19,997 bases of DNA from SZUA-430 sp044375275 (GTDB lineage Bacteria; Pseudomonadota; Alphaproteobacteria; Micropepsales; Micropepsaceae): the NCBI GenBank assembly GCA_044375275.1, contig JBILMZ010000036.1:1-19997 (forward strand), read 5' to 3'. Below the pieces are notes generated by a model that was not told where the DNA came from, searched no databases, and saw nothing but the letters and a program-made list of their open reading frames with translations. Positions 13,636-19,997 of this stretch are shown here, piece by piece. The position numbers were made by a program, and so were the translations under genes. Positions within the stretch are counted from its first letter, which is position 1. Each line of letters begins with the position of its first letter.

Positions 13636-15177
13636 CTAGTGGGGCACGAAGGTGTTGGTTGGGGTGCCGGGTGTCACCTGCCCTTTCCGGCCAAGGCTTT
13701 CGCGCTCCATCAGGTCCATGAGCGTTGCCTGGTCGGATGGCGTGTGCGCAAGGAAGCGGTCTCCGTTTGCGAGGCGACCGACAATGATGCCGATCTTGGG
13801 GCCTGTCCGGTCATGCATGACCGTGTAGGTCTCGATGGTGCCTTCACCGGACGGGCTGATCTCGACGCGCGGACGTGGCATGGCGTCAATTTCGGCCTGA
13901 TAGACCTTCGGATCCTCACGCTTCCATTCTCCCTTCACCGGCGATGTCGAATAGATGCCGAGGGAGTGCTTGGTGACGTACCAGCCATTCGCCGTCACGA
14001 GACCGAAGCTGCCGCGCTTGGAACGGACCTTCTCCATCATCGTGACGATGGAGTGCATGACGTAATTGTTGCCGGCGCCACCGAAGTAGGGAAGTCCGCC
14101 CGTGACAGTCAGCCCCCGCGGGTCGTCTTCGGCAATGCCGAGTTCGGCGCAACCGATCTCAACGGCCGATGGAAAGCAGGAGTAAAGGTCCATGAAGTCC
14201 ATGTCGCTGACGCTCTTGCCTGCCATTGCAAAGGCCTTCCGCCCCATCATCCGAATCGCTGGTGAGGAATGATAGTTCACGCGTTCGCTGACGTGCCAGA
14301 TATCCGACGCGTCTGCACACCCGTGCAGGTAGACCCACTTGTCTTCCGCAATTCCGAGTTCGCGCGCGGTCTTCACGTTCGTCATGATCACAGCCGCCGA
14401 CATGTCGACCTGGATCACGGCGTTCATGTATTTCGTGTACGGGAATCCGACATAGCGGTTGTTGTCCGACGGTGTCGCAATTTCCTCGGGCGAACGGAAC
14501 TTCGGGAACCAGGAATGCGGGTTCTCGGCGGCGACTTTCGAGAATGACGAGAAAAGACGCCCCAAGGCCTGCTGGTGTTCGCTGACGCTGCGGCCCTTGT
14601 AGCCACGGATTGCGTTCTCGAAGAGCGGATAGGTATTCACCGGGAAATAAAGCGCGTGCGCGCGTTCGATATCATTGGAGCCCTTGCGGTTGTCACCGAT
14701 CTGGATCGGCTCGCCGCCGGCGTCTTCACCCCAGTTCAGCTTCACGCCCTTGGTCAACCCGCCGATGAGGGATGCCAGGTCTTCCGAGCCTGCCAGAAGC
14801 GCTACGGCAGACTCGCCGCGCGCGATGGCCTCGGCGGTCCGGTTCACCAGCCATTGCGGCGTGTTGCCTCCGGCTGCGGTGTAGTATTCGTTGCGCGCCT
14901 TCGCCCCGATGCGGTTGCCCAATGATCGTGGCGCGTTCGTGTACTGCCCGATCGGCAATCGTCCGGCTTCGGACGAGTCTGCGGTGAACCGTACGACCGA
15001 GATTGAATCGATAAGTGCCGGCAGCCTGTCGCCGGCGCCGGTGTCCGCGAGCGCGCGCTTCGTCGCCTCGTGCAGCAACTGCATGGGGTCGAGGCTTTCC
15101 TCGAACTTGCCGGCCTGCGCCGTGCGCTGCGTGTACTGGCCGCATCCCACGAGGATGGGCATTGAATCGGAAATCAT
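13636..15177 (-). CDS. Thiolase-like protein (SCP2-thiolase/TLP1 type) lacking the catalytic cysteine
   Basis: The 513-residue protein is a thiolase-fold enzyme of the SCP2/TLP1 type. The N-terminal thiolase half and a second half with DLYSCFPSA (330-338) and GGLPYFGGAGNNY (360-372) are recognisable. An extra C-terminal domain (about 430-513) with VEISPSGEGTIETYTV and PKIGIIVGRLANGDRFLAH fits the TLP1 additional C-terminal domain. The usual nucleophile cysteine of thiolases is replaced: the equivalent segment reads TAAGGNTPQ (100-108), with alanine at position 101. The GHP motif is also absent. It may bind acyl-CoA or act on an unusual substrate without classical thiolysis. ATG 15177 has AGGTG six bases upstream. 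It lies 21 bases after the aminotransferase and one base before the next gene. Confidence 0.85.
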   Translation of the reverse strand: MISDSMPILVGCGQYTQRTAQAGKFEESLDPMQLLHEATKRALADTGAGDRLPALIDSISVVRFTADSSEAGRLPIGQYTNAPRSLGNRIGAKARNEYYTAAGGNTPQWLVNRTAEAIARGESAVALLAGSEDLASLIGGLTKGVKLNWGEDAGGEPIQIGDNRKGSNDIERAHALYFPVNTYPLFENAIRGYKGRSVSEHQQALGRLFSSFSKVAAENPHSWFPKFRSPEEIATPSDNNRYVGFPYTKYMNAVIQVDMSAAVIMTNVKTARELGIAEDKWVYLHGCADASDIWHVSERVNYHSSPAIRMMGRKAFAMAGKSVSDMDFMDLYSCFPSAVEIGCAELGIAEDDPRGLTVTGGLPYFGGAGNNYVMHSIVTMMEKVRSKRGSFGLVTANGWYVTKHSLGIYSTSPVKGEWKREDPKVYQAEIDAMPRPRVEISPSGEGTIETYTVMHDRTGPKIGIIVGRLANGDRFLAHTPSDQATLMDLMERESLGRKGQVTPGTPTNTFVPH

Positions 15178-15198
15178 GACTGCACCTGGTTGCTGCTG

Positions 15199-16356
15199 TT
15201 AGGAATAGTGTCTTGTGAGCCGGCCGACAGCATCCTCGAGAACCGCGCGCTGCTTGCAGAAGGCAAAGCGGACGAGTTTCTGGTTCGTGTCGGCGGAATA
15301 GAAGGCGGAGAGCGGGATCGCGGCGACACCGGCCTTCTCGGTCATGTGCCGGCAGAAGTCGGCGTCGGTGCCGTTGAAGCGCAGCTCGCTGATATCGGTC
15401 GTCAGGAAGTACGTGCCCTGCGCGCTCAGCGGCCTGAAGCCGAGTTTGGCGAGTGCGCCGGCCAGGTAGTCCCGGTTGGCCTGGAGTTCGCCGGCCAAAC
15501 CCAGGTAATACGCGTCGCAGGTCTCGAGGCCGTGGGCCACGCCGATCTGAAGGGCGGTCGGTGTCGTGAAGGTGATGAACTGGTGCGCCTTGGCGACGGT
15601 CGCGACGAGCGAGGCGTCACCCTCGACCCAGCCCACTTTCCATCCGGTGAGCGAGAAGATCTTGCCCGCCGACCCGATCCTCAGGCAGCGCGCGCGCATG
15701 CCTGGCAGGGTTGCGAGCGGCTTGTGGCTGATGCCGTCATAGGTGAGATGCTCGTAGACTTCATCGCAGATCGCGATCGTGTGAAAGCGCGTGGCGAACT
15801 CGGCGATCAGTCCGAGTTCCGCGTCCGAGAAGACCTTGCCCGCCGGGTTCATGGGCGAGTTCAGCAGGACGGCTTGTGTCCGCGGACTGAAGGCCGCCGC
15901 CAGCGTCTCGCGGCTGAGGCTCCAGTCGGGGCCTGTCAGGCGGATCGGCCGGACGACGCCGCCGACGGCTTCGATGATCGGGCGGTATGAGTCGTAGGCC
16001 GGCTCGAATACGATGACTTCGTCGCCGGGCTTCACGACGGCCATGATGGATGCCGTGAGCGCTTCCGTCCCGCCGCTGGTGACGACGATTTCCGAGCGCC
16101 AATCATAGGTCAGGTCGTAGAATCGACGGGCATGCGCGGACAAAGCCTGGCGCAGTACCTCGAGGCCCGGCATGGGCGGATACTGGTTCGGCCCCTCGCG
16201 GAGCGCGCGGGCGGCCCGCTCGCGCACCTCAATCGGGCCGTCGGTGTCAGGGAAACCCTGCCCCAGGTTGATGGCCCCGTGCTGCACGGCCAGCCCGGAC
16301 ATTACGGAAAAGATCGTCGTGCCGAGGCCGGAGAAAGTGGGATTGAGGGGCTTCAT
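15199..16356 (-). CDS. Class I/II pyridoxal-phosphate aminotransferase
   Basis: The 385-residue protein is a fold-type I aminotransferase. The PLP-binding lysine is K232 in GSAGKIFSLTGWKVGW. Supporting residues are N170 in NSPMNPAGK, D198 and Y201 in CDEVYEH, and the GGTEAL segment at 95-100. It transfers an amino group between an amino acid and a 2-oxo acid; similarity to methionine/kynurenine-type aminotransferases (YbdL-like) is a guess. ATG 16356 starts the conserved MKPLNPTF; an open frame continues to 16566 but crosses glnB and is not real. There is no ribosome binding site before the ATG. It is the first gene of the minus-strand operon and diverges from glnB, with a shared 175-base gap. 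Confidence 0.92.
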   Translation of the reverse strand: MKPLNPTFSGLGTTIFSVMSGLAVQHGAINLGQGFPDTDGPIEVRERAARALREGPNQYPPMPGLEVLRQALSAHARRFYDLTYDWRSEIVVTSGGTEALTASIMAVVKPGDEVIVFEPAYDSYRPIIEAVGGVVRPIRLTGPDWSLSRETLAAAFSPRTQAVLLNSPMNPAGKVFSDAELGLIAEFATRFHTIAICDEVYEHLTYDGISHKPLATLPGMRARCLRIGSAGKIFSLTGWKVGWVEGDASLVATVAKAHQFITFTTPTALQIGVAHGLETCDAYYLGLAGELQANRDYLAGALAKLGFRPLSAQGTYFLTTDISELRFNGTDADFCRHMTEKAGVAAIPLSAFYSADTNQKLVRFAFCKQRAVLEDAVGRLTRHYS

Positions 16357-16388
16357 GCGCTGTTTGCCGTTCTGGTTTTCATGCACCT

Positions 16389-16394
16389 TGTCAA
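16389..16394 (-). promoter_or_regulatory. Possible -35 box for the aminotransferase operon
   Basis: The minus strand has TTGACA 33 bases before ATG 16356. With a normal spacer the -10 position (16371-16366) reads AACGGC, which does not match the consensus, so the promoter is uncertain. Initiation at that position would put the mRNA end only a few bases from the ATG. Confidence 0.3.
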
Positions 16395-16491
16395 AGGCCG
16401 GTTTTCGTCGCAAGGCTCGTCCTGTCTGCCCACAGTTTGTGCACAATTGCCTATCTGTCGAGCAGATTATTGCGTTTTCGCGCTTACACGC

Positions 16492-16508
16492 GCGGGCTAA
16501 GGTCCCGC
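16492..16508 (+). other. Hairpin in the glnB leader
   Basis: GCGGG (16492-16496) pairs with CCCGC (16504-16508) across a 7-base loop, 23 bases before the glnB start. It is a short GC-rich hairpin in the untranslated leader. No clear promoter or NtrC site could be assigned in this gap. Confidence 0.3.
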
Positions 16509-16531
16509 CCATCCAAGACGACAGGCCTGAA

Positions 16532-16870
16532 ATGAAAAAAATCGAGGCAATCATCAAGCCATTCAAGCTGGACGAGGTGAAAGAAGCTCTCCAGGAGGTT
16601 GGCGTTCAGGGAATTACAGTTACGGAAGCCAAGGGCTTCGGGCGCCAGAAAGGGCACACGGAACTGTATCGCGGTGCCGAATATGTCGTCGACTTCCTGC
16701 CCAAGGTGAAGATCGAGGTCGTGCTTCCGGACGACCAGGTAGAACGTGCCGTGGAGGCCATCCAGCGCGCAGCCCGCACGGGGCGCATCGGCGATGGCAA
16801 GATTTTCATTTCATCAATCGAAGAAGTGATCCGCATCCGGACCGGTGAAACCGGAAACGACGCGATTTGA
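16532..16870 (+). CDS. glnB: Nitrogen regulatory protein PII
   Basis: The 112-residue protein is a canonical PII trimer subunit. The N-terminus MKKIEAIIKPFKLDEVKEAL, the T-loop with Y51 in GAEYVVDF (the uridylylation site) and the C-terminal GDGKIFISSIEEVIRIRTGE are the family hallmarks. PII senses 2-oxoglutarate, ATP/ADP and, through uridylylation by GlnD, glutamine. It controls adenylylation of glutamine synthetase and NtrB activity. ATG 16532 has AGG six bases upstream. glnA follows after 21 bases, so the two form one operon, the classic alphaproteobacterial pair. Confidence 0.98.
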   Translation: MKKIEAIIKPFKLDEVKEALQEVGVQGITVTEAKGFGRQKGHTELYRGAEYVVDFLPKVKIEVVLPDDQVERAVEAIQRAARTGRIGDGKIFISSIEEVIRIRTGETGNDAI

Positions 16871-16891
16871 CGCAAGAAAAGGACCAAGCAA

Positions 16892-18301
16892 ATGGCTAAT
16901 GCAGATACCGTTCTGAAGAAGATCAAGGACGAGGAAGTCAAGTTCGTCGACCTCCGCTTCACCGACCCGCGCGGCAAGTGGCAGCATGTGACGTTTGACC
17001 TTTCACTGGTCGACAAGGACCTGTTCGAGACGGGCACCATGTTCGACGGCTCCTCGATCGCCGGCTGGAAGGCGATCAACGAGTCAGACATGACGCTGCT
17101 GCCGGACCCGACCTCTGCCGTCATTGACCCGTTCTTTGCGCAGAAGACGCTGGTTCTGTTCTGCGACGTGCTTGAGCCGTCGACGCACCAGCCTTATGGC
17201 CGCTGCCCGCGTTCGATTGCGAAGGCTGCCGAGAACTACATGAAGTCGGCCGGCGTGGGCGACACGGCGATGTTCGGTCCGGAAGCCGAGTTCTTCATCT
17301 TCGACGACGTGCGCCACACGGTCTCGATGAACAAGTGCTCGGTCGAGATCGACAGCACGGAAGGCCCCTACAATACGGGGACGCAGTACGAAGGCGGCAA
17401 CCTCGGTCACCGCCCGCCCATCAAGGGTGGCTACTTCCCGGTTCCGCCGGTCGATTCATGCCAGGACATCCGCTCGGAAATGCTGTCCATCATGGGCGAC
17501 ATGGGCATCGAGCCGGAAAAGCATCACCACGAAGTGGCGCCGTCGCAGCATGAGCTTGGCTTCAAGTACAATACGCTGGTGAAGACCGCCGACCGCATGC
17601 AGATCTACAAATATGTCGTGCACCAGGTGGCCGCGGCTTACGGCAAGACGGCGACCTTCATGCCGAAGCCGATCAAGGGTGACAACGGTTCGGGCATGCA
17701 CGTCCACCAGTCGATCTGGAAGAGCGGTCAACCGCTGTTCGCCGGTTCGGGCTATGCCGACCTCTCCGAGATGTGCCTCTACTACATTGGCGGGATTATC
17801 AAGCACGCCAAGGCAATCAACGCACTGACCAACCCGCTGACGAACTCGTACAAGCGTCTCATCCCGGGATTCGAAGCGCCGGTGCTGCTCGCCTACTCGT
17901 CGCGCAACCGTTCGGCCTCGATCCGCATTCCGTTCGGCGCCGGTCCGAAGGCGAAGCGCATCGAAGTCCGCTTCCCGGATCCCGGTGCAAACCCGTACCT
18001 CGCCTATGCAGCGATGCTGATGGCCGGTCTCGATGGCATCCAGAACAAGATCCATCCGGGCCAGCCGATGGACAAGGACCTCTACGCGCTTCCGCCGGAA
18101 GAACTGAAGGACGTCCCGCAGGTTTGCGGTTCGCTCCGCGAGTCACTGGAGAACCTGGACAAGAACCGCGCGTTCCTGAAGCGTGGCAACGTGTTCAGCG
18201 ACGACTTCATCGACAGCTATATCGAGCTGAAGATGCAGGAAGTCTATGCGTACGAGCACACGCCGCACCCGATCGAGTTCCAGATGTATTATTCGGTCTA
18301 G
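16892..18301 (+). CDS. glnA: Glutamine synthetase type I
   Basis: The 469-residue enzyme makes glutamine from glutamate, ammonia and ATP, the main entry of ammonium into metabolism. Size and sequence match the dodecameric GSI-beta type. Visible features are the N-terminal DGSSIAGW loop, the metal-binding glutamates E131 and E133 in GPEAEFFIF, the NGSGMHVHQS ATP/metal segment (265-274), the NRSASIRIP segment (339-347) and the adenylylation site Y398 in KDLYALPPE. The tyrosine indicates control by GlnE adenylyltransferase, which is steered by the upstream glnB product. GGACC is 8 bases before ATG 16892. A strong hairpin terminator follows the stop. Confidence 0.99.
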   Translation: MANADTVLKKIKDEEVKFVDLRFTDPRGKWQHVTFDLSLVDKDLFETGTMFDGSSIAGWKAINESDMTLLPDPTSAVIDPFFAQKTLVLFCDVLEPSTHQPYGRCPRSIAKAAENYMKSAGVGDTAMFGPEAEFFIFDDVRHTVSMNKCSVEIDSTEGPYNTGTQYEGGNLGHRPPIKGGYFPVPPVDSCQDIRSEMLSIMGDMGIEPEKHHHEVAPSQHELGFKYNTLVKTADRMQIYKYVVHQVAAAYGKTATFMPKPIKGDNGSGMHVHQSIWKSGQPLFAGSGYADLSEMCLYYIGGIIKHAKAINALTNPLTNSYKRLIPGFEAPVLLAYSSRNRSASIRIPFGAGPKAKRIEVRFPDPGANPYLAYAAMLMAGLDGIQNKIHPGQPMDKDLYALPPEELKDVPQVCGSLRESLENLDKNRAFLKRGNVFSDDFIDSYIELKMQEVYAYEHTPHPIEFQMYYSV

Positions 18302-18326
18302 TCCGAAGCAAAGACAAAAACTGCGC

Positions 18327-18354
18327 AAGGGGTCGGAAGCAATTCCGGCCCCTT
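18327..18354. terminator. Bidirectional terminator between glnA and pirin
   Basis: A 12-bp stem AAGGGGTCGGAA / TTCCGGCCCCTT (one G-U pair on the plus strand) encloses a GCAA tetraloop (18339-18342). On the plus strand it starts 25 bases after the glnA stop and is followed by CTGCTTT. On the minus strand it is followed by GCGCAGTTTTTG and starts seven bases after the pirin stop. It can serve both converging transcripts. Confidence 0.8.
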
Positions 18355-18360
18355 CTGCTT

Positions 18361-19206
18361 TCAGAACAGCCCGCGCTGGTAGTCGCTCACGGCCTGACGC
18401 AGTTCGTCGACAGTGTTCATCACGAAGGGTCCGTGCTTGGCGATCGGTTCGCGCAACGGCTTGCCGGCGACAAGCAGGACGCGCCCCGTACCGACGATGC
18501 CCCGCAGATGCACGACGCCGCGATGCGAGAGGATGCCTAGCTGGCCTGATCCGAGTTCGTGCTGACCCACGGCGACTGAGCCGCCGAACACAAAAGCAAA
18601 GCCATTGTGGCCTTCGGCAACGGGCACGTCGACCTGACGCCCGGCGTCGATGGCGATGTCGCAGATGAAGGGATCCGTGGGTCGCTCCGGCCCCGGGCCG
18701 CGCGTCCCGTTCCACGAGCCGGCGACGAGCTTCGCACGACAGCCGGTCGCCACGTCGAACTCCGGAATGCTTTCCTTCGGGATGTCGGCGTACCAGGGCG
18801 TCCGCATCTTCTGCGACGCCGGCAGGTTCAGCCAGAGCTGGAAGCCGAACATCAGGCCGCTGGTCTGCTGGGGCATCTCGGAGTGGACGACGCCGCTGCC
18901 GGCCGTCATCCACTGGACGCCACCGTCCGTGATGAGCCCGCGCCCACCCTTGTTGTCGCGATGCTCGAGCGTGCCCGCGATCATGTAGGACACGGTTTCA
19001 AAGCCGCGATGCGGATGGGGCGGAAATCCGGCGATGTAAGCCTTCGGATCGTCCGAACCAAAATTGTCGAGCATGAGAATGGGATCGAGGTCGGGGATCT
19101 CCGACGTGCCGATCAGGCGCGTCAGGCTGACGCCGGCGCCGTCCTGCGTGGGCATGCCCCGCGTGACCTTCACGACGTGACGGCGGGTTGGTGTCTCGCT
19201 GGTCAT
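18361..19206 (-). CDS. Pirin family protein
   Basis: The 281-residue protein is a bicupin of the pirin family. The metal-binding signature is present: H64 and H66 in PPHPHRGFETVSYM, H108 and E110 in GVVHSEM. The second cupin carries FVFGGSVAVG, followed by the C-terminal pirin part KPLREPIAKHGPFVMNT. Bacterial pirins bind iron or another divalent metal; some are quercetin dioxygenases and others act as regulators, so the function is open. ATG 19206 gives the conserved start MTSETPTRRHVVKVTRG and has GGGAG nine bases upstream; a longer frame to 19245 would overlap nothing useful. It lies 25 bases downstream of the deacetylase, probably in one transcript. Confidence 0.92.
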   Translation of the reverse strand: MTSETPTRRHVVKVTRGMPTQDGAGVSLTRLIGTSEIPDLDPILMLDNFGSDDPKAYIAGFPPHPHRGFETVSYMIAGTLEHRDNKGGRGLITDGGVQWMTAGSGVVHSEMPQQTSGLMFGFQLWLNLPASQKMRTPWYADIPKESIPEFDVATGCRAKLVAGSWNGTRGPGPERPTDPFICDIAIDAGRQVDVPVAEGHNGFAFVFGGSVAVGQHELGSGQLGILSHRGVVHLRGIVGTGRVLLVAGKPLREPIAKHGPFVMNTVDELRQAVSDYQRGLF

Positions 19207-19231
19207 GGTCTCGTTCTCCCGGCTGCAGGCT

Positions 19232-19997
19232 TCAGTGGGCAGCACCGAACCGGCTGACCACTGCGGCGCGTTGAGTCACCTGTTGCAGCATACGTGCTCC
19301 CGTGGCTGCCGTCCTCTGCAACGGGCCGGGCGGCCGGCGCCGTTCACCCACGTAGTCCGACACCAGAACGAAGCGATAGCCCTGTGCCTGCAGGTCATCG
19401 GCGATACGTGGCAGGGCCTCGGCCGTGTGCCAGCCGCGGGCGTTGATGTGGAAGATCAGGATGTCGCCGGGCTCAACGAAGCGGGTCACGCGGTCGTGCA
19501 GCCTGTCGGCCGTCTCGGATCGGGCGGGATCGCCTGACGCCCATCGCCAGTGAACGACACGCAGCCCCTGCTGCTCCACGGCCGCGAGGCCACTGCCCTT
19601 GAAGTTGCCGGCCGGAAAGCGAAAGAACTGCGGCTTGCGCCCCGTCAGTTCCTGGATGGTGTCATTGGCGCGCGAGACCTGCCGCACGACGTCGTCGGGC
19701 CGGAAGCGGTTCATCGTGTTGGGATGATCCCAGGAGTGGTTCTCGATATCGACAAAGTCGAGGGCCGCGAGGCGCTCCATGTCCGCGCGGTTATGTTCGA
19801 TGAACTTGCCGGTGACAAACAGCGTGAAGGGAATCTTGCGCGAGACGAGAAACTCGAGCAGTTGCCGGTCGAAAGAGGCAGGCTCGTGAGCCATGCAGGC
19901 ATCGAATGTCAGCGCGACAACCCGGTCGTTGGTCGGCAGGCGCGTGATCAGCTCGGCGCGCGCGCTTTCCGCTGACGCGAGCGTCACAAGCAAACCG
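19232..19997 (-). CDS. Polysaccharide deacetylase family protein, 5' end beyond the window
   Basis: The frame runs to the right edge, so the true start is probably outside. The visible start GLLVTLASAESARA looks like the end of a signal peptide, suggesting export. Numbering from the TTG at 19993, the NodB-type core shows D31 in LTFDACM, and H86 and H90 in NHSWDHPN, which would bind the metal. RFPAGNF and the FHINARG region follow in the usual order. The family removes N- or O-acetyl groups from cell-wall or exported polysaccharides. The usual second aspartate of the TFDD motif is replaced by A32, which is unusual. The gene ends 25 bases before pirin. Confidence 0.85.
   Translation of the reverse strand, partial: GLLVTLASAESARAELITRLPTNDRVVALTFDACMAHEPASFDRQLLEFLVSRKIPFTLFVTGKFIEHNRADMERLAALDFVDIENHSWDHPNTMNRFRPDDVVRQVSRANDTIQELTGRKPQFFRFPAGNFKGSGLAAVEQQGLRVVHWRWASGDPARSETADRLHDRVTRFVEPGDILIFHINARGWHTAEALPRIADDLQAQGYRFVLVSDYVGERRRPPGPLQRTAATGARMLQQVTQRAAVVSRFGAAH

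Noticed and set aside
16434..16452. Possible sigma-54 promoter upstream of glnB (GTGCAC...TTGC)
   Set aside because: The spacing between the two elements is three bases short of the -24/-12 pattern.
16357..16566. N-terminal extension of the aminotransferase
   Set aside because: It would run into the glnB coding sequence on the other strand, and the conserved family start is at 16356.

Overview
The window is a stretch of chromosome from a moderately GC-rich alphaproteobacterium. The evidence is the run tRNA-Leu(UAG) - tig - clpP - clpX - lon - HU - tRNA-Val(UAC) on one strand, the alphaproteobacterial style of the proteins, and a glnB-glnA pair near a bifunctional NAD(P)HX repair gene. A family-level placement, perhaps in the Caulobacterales/Hyphomonadaceae, is only a guess. 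I see no phage, insertion sequence, CRISPR array or restriction system. Most genes are core metabolism or protein quality control.

Layout from left to right. Positions 1-285 hold no gene I can support, only a weak hairpin that may end the tRNA-Asp transcript. tRNA-Asp(GUC) lies at 286-362 on the minus strand. From 467 to 2944 there is a small three-gene block: a DUF4287/DUF5655 protein and an FAD-dependent amine/amino-acid oxidase on the plus strand, then a secreted SRPBCC-fold protein on the minus strand whose stop codon interlocks with that of the oxidase. tRNA-Val(UAC) follows at 3078-3153 (minus). The proteostasis block is all on the minus strand from 10008 down to 3260: tRNA-Leu, trigger factor, ClpP, ClpX, Lon, HU. 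Its gaps contain hairpins and promoter-like elements.

From 16356 down to 10135 five minus-strand genes sit 1-21 bases apart and probably form one operon: a class I/II PLP aminotransferase, a thiolase-like protein without the catalytic cysteine, a histidine-phosphatase/phosphoglycerate-mutase family protein, an amidase-signature hydrolase, and the NAD(P)HX epimerase/dehydratase. Diverging from this operon is glnB-glnA (16532-18301), the PII sensor and glutamine synthetase of nitrogen assimilation. A strong hairpin with a GCAA tetraloop separates glnA from a convergent minus-strand pair: a pirin-family protein and a polysaccharide deacetylase cut by the right edge.

How the genes work together: trigger factor folds nascent chains, while ClpXP and Lon degrade damaged or regulatory proteins. 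Lon and HU are a conserved neighbour pair. GlnB senses 2-oxoglutarate and glutamine and controls glutamine synthetase through adenylylation. The five-gene operon combines acyl-CoA, amide and amino-acid handling enzymes with a cofactor-repair enzyme, and its substrate cannot be read from sequence. The least ordinary signals are regulatory: a 13-bp perfect hairpin between clpX and lon with a heat-shock-like promoter in it, competing hairpins after lon and before clpP, and a gene block that separates tRNA-Val from tRNA-Asp.
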